Assembly (NCBI GenBank): GCA_964023205.1 | Contig: OZ026833.1 | Coordinates: 28,794,830-28,858,829 of the forward strand | Reading direction: 5' to 3' | DNA: 64,000 nucleotides | Source of the DNA: Lutraria lutraria | Lineage: Eukaryota > Mollusca > Bivalvia > Venerida > Mactridae | Made by a program: the position numbers and the translations under genes | Notes under the pieces: model-generated | What the model saw: the letters and a program-made list of their open reading frames with translations, nothing else | The model's database searches: none | What the model was told of the DNA's origin: nothing | Shown: positions 40,076 through 51,700 of the stretch, piece by piece | Numbering within the stretch: position 1 is the first letter of the stretch | Layout of the letters: every line of letters begins with the position of its first letter

Positions 40076-41450
40076 TTGTTATCTATAACCCATTCTTTCG
40101 ATTATTACTACTAGTGTACATGCATATGAAATGAACTACGCATGATCAATAAGCTGTTATCATTTTCAGTATTTTGATTACATATTTGTAATTAAACCTC
40201 TAAATATTACTTGTCATTTGAAATTTTCAAAATCTTGTCTTAAAACACTTTTTGTAAATGTATTGAATTGCTTCAAAATCAACCAACATATTACAACTAC
40301 ATGTACAACAATTCCAGCGTGCGTTACTCCTTTATGATAACTATTTGAAGTTTCTTTCCAGCCAGCATTTGCCGAATCTCATATTCTCATGTGTATTGTA
40401 AGAGGATGCACATTCCTATGTATATGTACTGCATGACGTGAGAATAAACATTTGTATAAATTTGATACAAAAAAATGTTGCTAGTCCGAAAATACGACGG
40501 GAAACAAATAGAGAACATTGTCAAAACTACTAAAATGCCAGAAATAATGACCCACACTATAATATATAGGCTAATACACTCAACGTTACGAACTTTTCAT
40601 TCACTATAAATGCATAATATAGAAAATATGATATTTATATATAAGTATACATTATATACGCTCGTATTAATCAAACTAACGTTTCCAAAAGCTCTTGCTT
40701 CTCTCGTGAGCACGCTGCTATTCTCCTGCGCTTCCATAATTAAAATGGTAGTAGATCGAATCGACACCAGGGCGAATCAAAACATATACGGGGTTTGGTT
40801 ATGTATTAAAACGTATAATTAAACATGACACCGCTGTGTCATACATCTGTATTTTTGCATGGAGTTGACGATAAAACTGTCTTTAGGAAAGCACTTTGCC
40901 ATACAAAATATGATAATGTATACGTGATGTTATGGTTATAAAACATACATACGACCTATTGTAGTACTGACATGAATAGAGATAGGGTTTAATAACCTTT
41001 AATAGCTAATTTATCACACATCACAATGTTACAAAAACATGGTACAAATATTTGCAAATTGTCGTTTTACTGCACCAATGATATCTTCATTTTCAGGAAA
41101 TATTATTTTTTCGAATAAAAAATATGTTTCCATAAGAACAATCGTGTATAAAGCATATTCAAATATCCATAGATGGTAAATATATAACAAGATGGTTTGA
41201 TGAATACATGACTGTCATTGTATACTATTAGAGATAATTGCAAGATTACTAGTAGTACGTATATGTACTGACGAATGTATTCAAACGGATTTCAGACAGT
41301 ATTCAGCTAAACTGGGCCTGTTTACAGAGTGAAACCAGTCTAAAGGAGCAAGTCTTGGATCGAGATTAATTTGTCATCAGGTTTGTGGTCACATACTCGT
41401 ATATGAAAGTAAGTTAAAATTATACGAAATAAAATTGTTAAACAAAGCAA
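40076..41450. other. Intergenic, nothing recognised
   Basis: AT-rich, short ORFs only. Confidence 0.5.
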
Positions 41451-41454
41451 ATGA

Positions 41455-41965
41455 CAAGTAACGATGTCAAGCGCAGGTGGCTTTTTTAGGCACAGGTAAC
41501 GATGTCAAGTGATGGTGACTATTTTAGGCTCAGGTAACGATGTCAAGTGATGGTGACTATTTTAGGCACAGGTAACGATGTCAAGTGATGGTGACTATTT
41601 TAGGCACAGGTAACGATGTCAAGTGATGGTGACTATTTTAGGCACAGGTAACGATGTAAAGTGATGGTGACTTTTTTAGGCACAGGTAACGATGTAAAGT
41701 GATGGTGGCTTTTTTAGGCAAGGTAACGATGCCAAGCGATGGTGACTATTTTAGGCACAGGTAACGATGTAAAGTGATGGTGACTTTTTTAGGCACAGGT
41801 AACGATGTAAAGTGATGGTGGCTTTTTTAGGCACAGGTAACGATGTCAAGCGATGGTGACTATTTTAGGCACAGGTAACGATGCCAAGCGAATGTGACTA
41901 TGTTAGGCACAGGTAACTATGTCAAACGAAGGTGACCACTCTAGGCACAGGTAACGATAACAAGC
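41455..41965. repeat. 38-bp minisatellite
   Basis: About 13 units of roughly 38 bp: CACAGGTAACGATGTCAAG then TGATGGTGACTATTTTAGG. AAAG/CAAG and TTTTTTAGG/TATTTTAGG variants alternate. The last units are decayed. The unit is not a multiple of three and there is no ORF. Confidence 0.93.
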
Positions 41966-44900
41966 GATGGTGGATATACCAGGAGCACATTATTGAACGA
42001 TGTTAGGTAAAAGTAGTAAGTCTAATGTGGGTGGCGATATTGCGTGCATGTGATGATGTCGAGTTTTGGAGGTGATTCCGGGCTATGGAGGCGGTGCCAA
42101 GTACATGCGACAATGTCTGGCGTAGATAATTATTCCAAGATAAGGTGGTTCTACCTGGAGTAGTACACAGTGTGTCGAGGCGAATGAGAAGGATTTGGGC
42201 ATATATGCGACAATGAAGAGCTAGGTTGGGCGAATCAGAGGACATAATATAATTATATTGATAGTAAAAATGTATTTAATTTTTGCATTCTTTCAAGTAA
42301 ATTGCATGCAAAGAGAAAAATGTGTATGAGGCTAAAATTTGATAAAGGGTCCTAAATGACCGCCGTCTTGGTTACAGCACATGCTTTCAAACCTATGCGG
42401 TTTTAAAGAAATAATGATTCATTTGTACTTTGCAGTATATTTGATTCATTAATATGAGGTTTATGATTCTATGATTCAATTATTTCATATTTAATAACAT
42501 TTTAAATTATTATATCGAATTAGATACTAATGTTCGGATTGAACATAATTATGTACCTGCATGCGTGCGACCGTTTAATAGGCAACATGTAACATTACTA
42601 TGTGCTACAATGCTAAAATAACTTTACGGTCCTATATCAAGTGCACAATTACATTCCATGTGAGAGTTTAAAATAGTTGGTTTTGGCACAAACAATGAGT
42701 GTCCTGTTTCGCAAAACATATACAACATCGTACTTACTAAGCTATAAGCACAGATAGATAATTTTGTTAAATTTGATATTCTTCACTTTTGCCAGAGGTA
42801 AATAAAATATACTCGGAGAGTTTTTGTGTCAGAATCAAGATGTTAAAGTATTTAAGAGTTTTTATTTATTTTATATATGCGTGTGTAATGGGGGCTTTAA
42901 CTTCAGATCGTTTTTACGTTATATGCTTCACGCGCTTTATGTTCTTACTGTCTACATTTGTGATGTCTACGGTATGATTAACCGATTTTTAGAACAATAA
43001 TTAGCACAGTGTTACTGCTTGTTGGTCTGGGCCCTATTCTATCAACAATGCTATAAGTATGTTGATAGAACGGGGCATAGGTTACAGTAAAATGAAATTG
43101 AAATTAGAGAGATGGTACATCAATTACAAACTCAAACAATCATTTACAGAGTACACTATTAAATATTTATACTTGATATCAATGGAAAAGAAAGTCGTGG
43201 GTGTTACCTAATTATATATGGGTGTCGACTTCATATGTTCATACGATGGTGAATTAATTAAGTCCAATTAGAATATCTGATCACTCAATCGAATAAAACA
43301 GAGACGGCTGATAGGTTTTCAATGGGTATAGAGAGGCTTGAAAATTCAATACTGTTTTAATAAAACATTTCGGGTGTCGATTATGAGAAGCCTAGATTTA
43401 CTATATAGGAGTATTTAAACTAGTTTAAATGCACATTCTTCAAATACGAGACAGTCATGTACAGACGACATATTTATGAATACTACACTAGCATGTATAC
43501 ACTTAACAAATAACTCCGTATATAGAACAATTTCTATATACTGTTTCACTTGTCGTGATTAAATTGTATACATTCAGTGTACGGTATACAATTTATATCA
43601 AAATACGTATATAGTCAGACTGATTAATCTTCTATTGTGACAATACATCAAAATATTCGTACCATGGTGTGTTATAGAGCGTACTATACAATACATACAA
43701 TATATGTCAAATCTCTGTTACTTAATTATATAATAACGATCGGTACACGGTAATAGAGTGCATATTAAGTGTATTTATACCACAGCCATGTATTGGTCAT
43801 ATATATAAATAATGATTTGTTAGTATATTACGTTCTATATGTATACACACACTCGACGTGCTTAAGCAAGGTATTGACATTTAACAATTCCACACGTGTA
43901 TCATTAGTTTCATTATCGTATACATGATTTTATTAGTCATTGACGAACAAGTTAAGTTTCAAAATACATGTAGTGTAATGTTGTTTGGTATAATTACATG
44001 TATATTAAATTGATATTTCGACGTTAGTGCGCACGTAACATACATTGATTAAAATACACAACAACTGAGGAATTATACTATTTTATAACAAAGAAAGCAT
44101 CCATACCTCTGATTACATGTCCTTCCAACAAAAACATCATCTTCTGGATTTGATCACATACATGTACACGAATCTTATTGATCCCTTATCGTCTGCTTAG
44201 TGTAACCTCTTGTCACTCGCGACTTGTCTCTCTATATAGTAATACGCATATAATTGTATTGGTTTTTATCAACTACTAGATTCGATAATATTGTTGTACT
44301 TCAATAGTATTTTAAGACTTTTCTTACGATTGGTTTATTTGAAATTAAATCACATAAAACCGATTACGAAAATGTATTATACAGCCATAACACTATAGAT
44401 GCGTTTAAACATTTACATTGCATACCGTACTTTATTGATCCGGGATGGAGTGTCTAAAACCCAGTCGTAGTTCAGGCTAAGAAATTAATAATAATTAACC
44501 GTTCATTTTAAGACGTCTTTCGTCGGAAAGATATCTCACATGTACGTGAGTGAAATACATCTCGCCTACATGATTATAATATACGCCTTTTTTTAAATGC
44601 GTCGGTGTATAACCTAGGAATGAACTCAGGCGTTGAAATTTAATCTCGAGTCTGAATGCAACATTTAATTTACCTAAATAAACATAAACTTGATACTTAA
44701 GTTGACAGTGGACACCTTAGTTGTATATTTGATGAATAGCGATACCAATTAAAAGAACTTCTGAATGATAATACGATCTAGAACATAAATAAACACAATA
44801 AAAGAAAAGGGAGAATAAAATCCTATTAAAACATTTGTAATTCTGAGTTTAGTCATAGCACGAAACATTCAAGCAATGAGTAAACTTTGATGTAAACTAC

Positions 44901-46048
44901 GAACTATCCATCAAACGCACACCTTCCTCTAGTTGTCTCCCTGTCAAGGCTATCCATAAAATATGTCTGTTTGCTGTAACCCTGTCCAGAGAATTTTCCT
45001 TGGGTAGGTAGATAGGACATGTTTTTTTGCAATTTAATTTTTATATTGAAACGAAAAAAAAAATCAGAATGCTATTTTTATAAAAAAAATATTTTTCACC
45101 CGATGTCCAAAAAAGTTGGAAGGGACCTTTTGGATGAGTAGATAGTGTTACGGCAAGCAAATCGTTTTTAAGGAAGGATGGCCCAATTTTAATTGAGGTC
45201 TACTGCAGCAAGCATAAGCACAAGTTTTCCCTTTGGTAATTGAAAAAATATTACAACAATGTATACTGTAAAGATGTACATAGTGAATTGACAATAATTA
45301 CCTGTCTATAGACATGTGCAGATATTAACATTTATATACAATTTAAAATACGATCGGTTTTAATAAATTCTGTTCAATTATGTCAATGGTAGTACACTAC
45401 GTCATTAGTTGAACCCCCGGACCATCTATCTGTAAACATTATCTCTCGACTCACAGGTAAATTGCTATATTTTGGTATGGAATCATTTAAGTAATTTAAA
45501 ATGATGTGGAACACCAAGGCTTAACAACTGCTTGCAACGATATTGTGAAGAAAGTTTGTAGTCAGAATCCTTGATAAAGGCCCGAACGGGATAATGTTTT
45601 GTGCATTATTGTGGCAAATGTCCGGGTGGGATCATTCAGAAAAATACTTTATCCCGTTTTCACGACTAGATGAGATGTTAACATCATAAACTTTTTTTAC
45701 AATTCTTTTAGTTACAATAGTCATTCCTTGATGCGCTACATTATTTTCCCTTATATTCACGAGTTCTTATAATAAAACACATTACATGTTAAAAGCGGCA
45801 TGTGCGCGATGACGTACTAATAGTGTACTACCATTGAATTTGTTTGCTCTGCAATATTTTGATATTGGACATCGTAAAATGAAACTATGAAATCGTTCGT
45901 AGTTAAACACTTTAGTTCAAAGCCCTTTGAAGTTGTAATAGAAAACAGCTACTAGTATTAATTGTGGATCTTAGGAGACTATTCAGTATATACTGAAATA
46001 TTAATTGTATCTGCTTCGCTTTCTTTGAAGTTTGAAATTTACTGGTTA
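41966..46048. other. Intergenic, no recognised gene
   Basis: About 4 kb of AT-rich DNA with short ORFs (for example 42003-42245 minus and 42789-42977) that match no family I know. It contains the hairpin at 43028-43079, listed separately. Confidence 0.5.
43028..43079. repeat. Short perfect-looking hairpin
   Basis: GCCCTATTCTATCAACA and TGTTGATAGAACGGGGC are inverted repeats of 17 bp with two transitions, separated by about 12 nt. Possibly an end-to-end MITE remnant or a foldback. Confidence 0.6.
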
Positions 46049-46369
46049 CAGTGCAACCTCTCCAGAGCGACCCTATCTTGAGCAACAACCTCCCTTCAAC
46101 AACTGTGTCAAAATTTTACCATTACCACATAGAATAAACAAATCATCGCAGCTTTCAAGACAAACTTTTGTAGAGAGTAATTTTCGCGGTTTTATGACAA
46201 GACAGTGGTTCGCTGCATTTAAATGTTTGCGAAAACAACCGACCGTGAAACTCGCTAAACTTAAAATGCGCAAAATAATTTCATGGTTTACAGTATTAAT
46301 CTAACCTCTCAAGAGCAACAACCTCCCAATCAGACATAAAAATGATATTGCTTTGTAGAGGTCGCACTG
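46049..46369. mobile_element. MITE family A, copy 6 (enlarged)
   Basis: TA-CAGTGCAACCTCTCC at the left and GAGGTCGCACTG-TA at the right. About 170 bp of unrelated sequence (about 46120-46300) separates the two family halves, so the copy seems interrupted by an insertion or is a longer version. Confidence 0.7.
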
Positions 46370-46664
46370 TACACCTTGTTTAGAATTGAAGATTGGTCGA
46401 TTAACTGGTGCAATATTTATAAACCAGTTATCCGAACTCGGATTAATTTTTTTCGATGACATTCTCGCAGTAAAAGAAAACCATTAAAATATACAAGTCA
46501 ACTATAAGCAGCTTGCATATTGATACTTACATACTTTTGCTAATAAATTACATTTTTTACACGTGTAAAATTGTGATGTTGTTTTTCTCCATTGATAGAC
46601 GATGTACTATAATACTACGGACTAAATTGAGTACAAACTCAATAATGGACTCATGTGTTTTCCG

Positions 46665-46960
46665 TCAAGAAATCCAGGGACCCAGATCTCCCCCCAACAG
46701 GGACCCCTCCCGCTCCCCCCAGGACCCACCCCTTTACCCATCAGGGACCCTACCTTCCCCCAAGGGACCCACTCCCGATCCCCAAGGGACCAAACCTCTC
46801 TACCCCACAGGGACACTCCCTCTACCAAGGGACCCCTACCCTTTATCTGCCTCACAGAGCAAAACAAGTACGCCCTACCAGGGAATCAACCAGGGTAAGT
46901 CTCTCCTCGAGGAAGAGGAAACACTTTCCTAGGGTAATCTCCTTCACCCATGGCACCCCA
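46665..46960. repeat. C-rich CAGGGACCC degenerate minisatellite
   Basis: About nine diverged copies of a motif of roughly 20-25 bp centred on AGGGACCC (CAGGGACCC or CAAGGGACCC). It is strongly C-rich on the plus strand in otherwise AT-rich DNA. Overlapping Pro-rich (plus) and Gly-rich (minus) frames of 81-139 codons follow from composition; I do not call them genes. Confidence 0.7.
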
Positions 46961-46979
46961 GTCTCTCTACCATATTAAA

Positions 46980-47715
46980 AACTTACAAGTGCAAACAGAC
47001 AAAAAAGTATCTTATAGATGCAAACAAGCAGAAATCTAAGGGATATTACATAAACATGGATATGTTTGGAGTAATAGCCAAATACGCAATTGGAAAAAAA
47101 TGAAAGATACTGCTGCGATAAAAAACGTGTATCATCGGTCAGAAGTATATGAATATTATCTGAATGGTATTTAAAGCCGAGTTATTTAAATTATAGAGAA
47201 GCACACATTTTTACCATGAATCCAAATAAAACTATTGAAAATTATTGTATTAAAATATTAGGATTTGATTAATTACCTACCTTGGTTTATTAAAATTAAA
47301 GTGTATGTTTTAAGTTTGTTCAGACCAATAGTGATATTTTTTGTTTGCAGTTTTAACTAAGTAGTCTAGTAAATAGTAATGCTATAGAGAAATTCCACTA
47401 ACTTCAAGGTCGGGCCTCGTACAGCCTGCTTCGTAGCCACGCTGAGCAACGCCGACGTATATTAGTTGTTTCAGCTAAAATTTGCTAAAAATATTCAATT
47501 AATTCAACCTTACAAACATTAATTCAATTGTGTTAATATATGAAATGATTAGAACGCATTAAAATTTCAAACTCTGATTATCAGGTTCCTCGATCCTATC
47601 GTTCATACATGATGTTTGGAAAAATATAACTTAAATATTGTTACAAAACTGCGATACATAACGTCCATGATCCCGATATTTTTTTAATTAAAACATTAAC
47701 TTGATATTCAGAATA
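46980..47715. other. Intergenic before the satellite, nothing recognised
   Basis: AT-rich unique-looking sequence up to the edge of the 338-bp array. Confidence 0.5.
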
Positions 47716-48706
47716 ATTTGGGCAAACTATTTTTTTGTTCAAAATGATCATGTGATATATCATTTTGTTCGTCCTTTTGAGACGACTGAGAAAATGTGTA
47801 GATATGTGTTTCTGACGTCATATTTAGTGATCTGGGTCATTTTGTTGTTTGCAACATAAAACGTACGAAATTAACTTTTCTGCATTAGACTTTCTAACTT
47901 AAGTTTCGGGTGAAATATGCAGGTTAGAATGCATTCTCAAGCTGGATATATCATTAAACATGACAAACTTTAAAAATGAACAAGATCTGAGGAAATTTTT
48001 ATTTTTGAGAATTCACGATTTTTACTATACCCTCTGGTTACGAGATTTTTAAATTTTGGCAAAATATTTGTTGTTCAAAATGATCATGTGATATATCATT
48101 TTGTTCGTCTTTTTGAGACGACTGAGAAAATGTGTAGATATGTGTTTCTGACGTCATATTTAAGTGATCTGGGTCATTTTGTTGTTTGCTACATAAAACG
48201 TACGAAATTAACTTTTCTGCATTAGACTTTTTGAATTAAGTTTCGGGTGTAATATACAGGTAAGAATGCATTCTCAAGCTGGATATATCATTAAACATGA
48301 CAAACTTTAAAAATAAACAAGATCTGAGGACATTTTTATTTTTGAGAATTCACAATTTTTACTATACCCCATGGTTACGAGATTTTTAAATTTTGGCAAA
48401 AAATATTTGTTTGTTCAAAATGATCATGTGATATATCATTCTGTTCGTCTTTTTGAGACGACTGAGAAAATGTGTAGATATGTGTTTCTGACGTCATATT
48501 TAAATGATCTGGGTCATTTTGTTGTTTGCTACATAAAACGTACGAAATTAACTTTTCTGCATTAGACTTTCTAACTTAAGTCTCGGGTGAAATATGCAGG
48601 TTAGAATGCATTCTCAAGCTGGATATATCATTAAACATGACAAAATTTAAAAATAAACAAGATCTGAGGATATTTTTATTTTTGAGAATTTCACGATTTT
48701 TACTAT
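47716..48706 (-). repeat. 338-bp satellite, three reverse-orientation units
   Basis: Three units in the opposite orientation to the rest of the array, with TGACGTCA at 47813, 48149 and 48489 (spacing 336 and 340). The first is truncated at the array edge. They end at about 48705, where sequence switches within a few bases to the forward orientation. Confidence 0.95.
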
Positions 48707-51700
48707 ATATTTCACCCGAAACTTAAGTTAGAAAGTCTAATGCAGAAAAGTTAATTTCGAACGTTTTATGTAGCAAACATCAAAATGACCCATATCACCA
48801 AATATGACGTCAGAAACACATATCTACACATTTTCTCAGCCGTCTCAAAAAGACGAACAAAATGATATATCACATGATCATTTTGAACAAACAAATATTT
48901 TGCCAAAATTTAAAAATCTCGTAACCAGGGGGTATAGGAAAATCGTGAATTCTCAAAAATAAAAATTTCCTCAGATCTTGTTTATTTTTATAGGTTGTCA
49001 TGTTTAATGATATATCTAGCTTGAGAATGCATTCTAACCTGCATATTTCACCCGAAACTTAAGTTAGAAAGTCTAATGCAGAAAAGTTAATTTCGTACGT
49101 TTTATGTAGGAAACAACAAAATGACCCAGATCACTTAAATATGACGTCAGAAACACATATCTACACATTTTCTCAGTCGTCTCAAAAAGACGAACAAAAT
49201 GATATATCACATGATCATTTTGAACAAACAAATATTTTGCCAAAATTTAAAAATCTCGTAACCAGGGGGTATAGTAAAAATCGTGAATTCTCAAAAATAA
49301 AAATTTCCTCAGATCTTGTTCATTTTTAAAGTTTGTCATGTTTAATGATATATCCAGCTTGAGAATGCATTCTTACCTGCATATTACACCCGAAACTTAA
49401 GTTAGAAAGTCTAATGCAGAAAAGTTATTTTCGTACGTTTAATGTAGCAAACAACAAAATGACCCAGATCACTTAAATATGACGTCAGAAACACATATCT
49501 ACATATTTTCTCAGTCGTCTCAAAAAGACGAACAAAATGATATATCACATGATCATTTTGAACAAAAAAATATTTTGCCAAAATTTAAAAATCTCGTAAC
49601 CACGGGGTATAGTAAAAATCGTGAAATTCTCAAAAATAAAAATTTCCTCAGATCTTGTTTATTTTTAAAGTTTGTCATGTTTAATGATATATCCAGCTTG
49701 AGAATGCATTCTTACCTGCATATTACACCCGAAACTTAAGTTAGAAAGTCTAATGCAGAAAAGTTAATTTCGTACGTTTTATGTAGCAAACAACAAAATG
49801 ACCCAGATCACTTAAATATGACGTCAGAAACACATATCTACACATTTTCTCAGTCGTCTCAAAAAGACGAACAAAATGATATATCACATGATCATTTTGA
49901 ACAAACAAATATTTTGCCAAAATTTAAAAATCTCGTAACCAGAGGGTATAGTAAAAATCGTGAATTCTCAAAAATAAAAATTTCCTCAGATCTTGTTTAT
50001 TTTTAAAGTTTGTCAGGTTTAATGATATATCCAGCTTGAGAATGCATTCTTACCTGCATATTTCACCCGAAACTTAAGTCAAAAAGTCTAATGCAGAAAA
50101 GTTAATTTCGTACGTTTTATGTAGCAAACAACAAAATGACCCAGATCACTTAAATATGACGTCAGAAACACATATCTACACATTTTCTCAGTCGTCTCAA
50201 AAGGACGAACAAAATGATATATCACATGATTATTTTGAACAAACAAATATTTTGCCAAAATTTAAAAATCTCGTAACCAGGGGGTATAGTAAAAATCGTG
50301 AAATTCTCAAAAATGAAAATTTCCTCAGATCTTGTTTATTTTTAAAGTTTGTCATGTTTAATGATATATCCAGCTTGAGAATGCATTCTTACCTGCATAT
50401 TTCAACCGAAACTTAAGTTAGAAAGTCTAATGCAGAAAAGTTAATTTCGTACGTTTTATGTAGCAAACAACAAAATGACCCAGATCACTTAAATATGACG
50501 TCAGAAACACATATCTACACATTTTCTCAGTCGTCTCAAAAAGACGAACAAAATGATATATCACATGATCATTTTTAACAAAAAAAATGTTTGCCAAAAT
50601 TTAAAAATCTCGTAACCAGGGGGTATAGGAAAAATCGTGTATTCTCAAAAATAAATATTTCCTCAGATCTTGTTTATTTTTAAAGGTTGTCTTGTTTAAT
50701 GATATATCCAGCTTGAGAATGCATTCTTACCTGCATATTACACCCGAAACTTAAGTTAGAAAGTCTAATGCAGAAAAGTTAATTTTGTACGTTTTATGTA
50801 GCAAACAACAAAATTACCCAGATCACTTAAATATGACGTCAGAAACACATATCTATACATTTCCTCAGTCGTCTCAAAAAGACGAACAAAATGATATATC
50901 ACATGATCATTTTGAACAAACAAATATTTTGCCAAAATTTAAAAATCTCGTAACTAGGGGGTATAGTAAAAATCGTGAATTCTCAAAAATAAAAATTTCC
51001 TCAGATCTTGTTTATTTTTATAGCTTGTCATGTTTAATGATATATCCAGCTTGAGAATGCATTTTAAAATGCATATTTCACCCGAAACTTAGGTTAGAAA
51101 GACTAATACAGAAAAGTTGATTTCCGACTTTTGTTGGAAACAACAAACGACCCAGATCACTTAAATATGACGTCAGAAACACACATCTACACATTTTCTC
51201 AGTCATCTCAAAAAGACGAACAAAATGATATATCACATGATCATTTTGAACAAAAAAATATTTTGCCAAAATTTAAAAATCTCGTAACCAGGGGGAATAG
51301 TAAAAATCGTGAATTCTCAAAAATAAAAATTTCCTCAGATCTTGTTTATTTTTAAAGTTTGTCATGTTTAATGATATATCCAGCTTGAGAATGCATTCTT
51401 ACCTGCATATTACACCCGAGACTTAAGTTAGAAAGTCTTAATGCAGAAAAGTTAATTTCGTACGTTATATGTAGTAAACAACAAAATGACCCAGATCACT
51501 TAAATATGACGTCAGAAACACATATCTACACATTTTCTCAGTCGTCTCAAAAGGACGAACAATATTATATATCACATGATCATTTTGAACAAACAAATAT
51601 TTTGCCATAATTTAAAAATCTCGTAACTAGGGGGTATAGTAAAAATCGTGAAATTCTCAAAAATAAAAATTTCCTCAGATCTTGTTTATTTTTAAAGTTT

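Noticed and set aside
46513..46978. Pro-rich ORFs of 81-139 codons
   Set aside because: All arise from the C-rich CAGGGACCC repeat, overlap in several frames on both strands, and show no domain.
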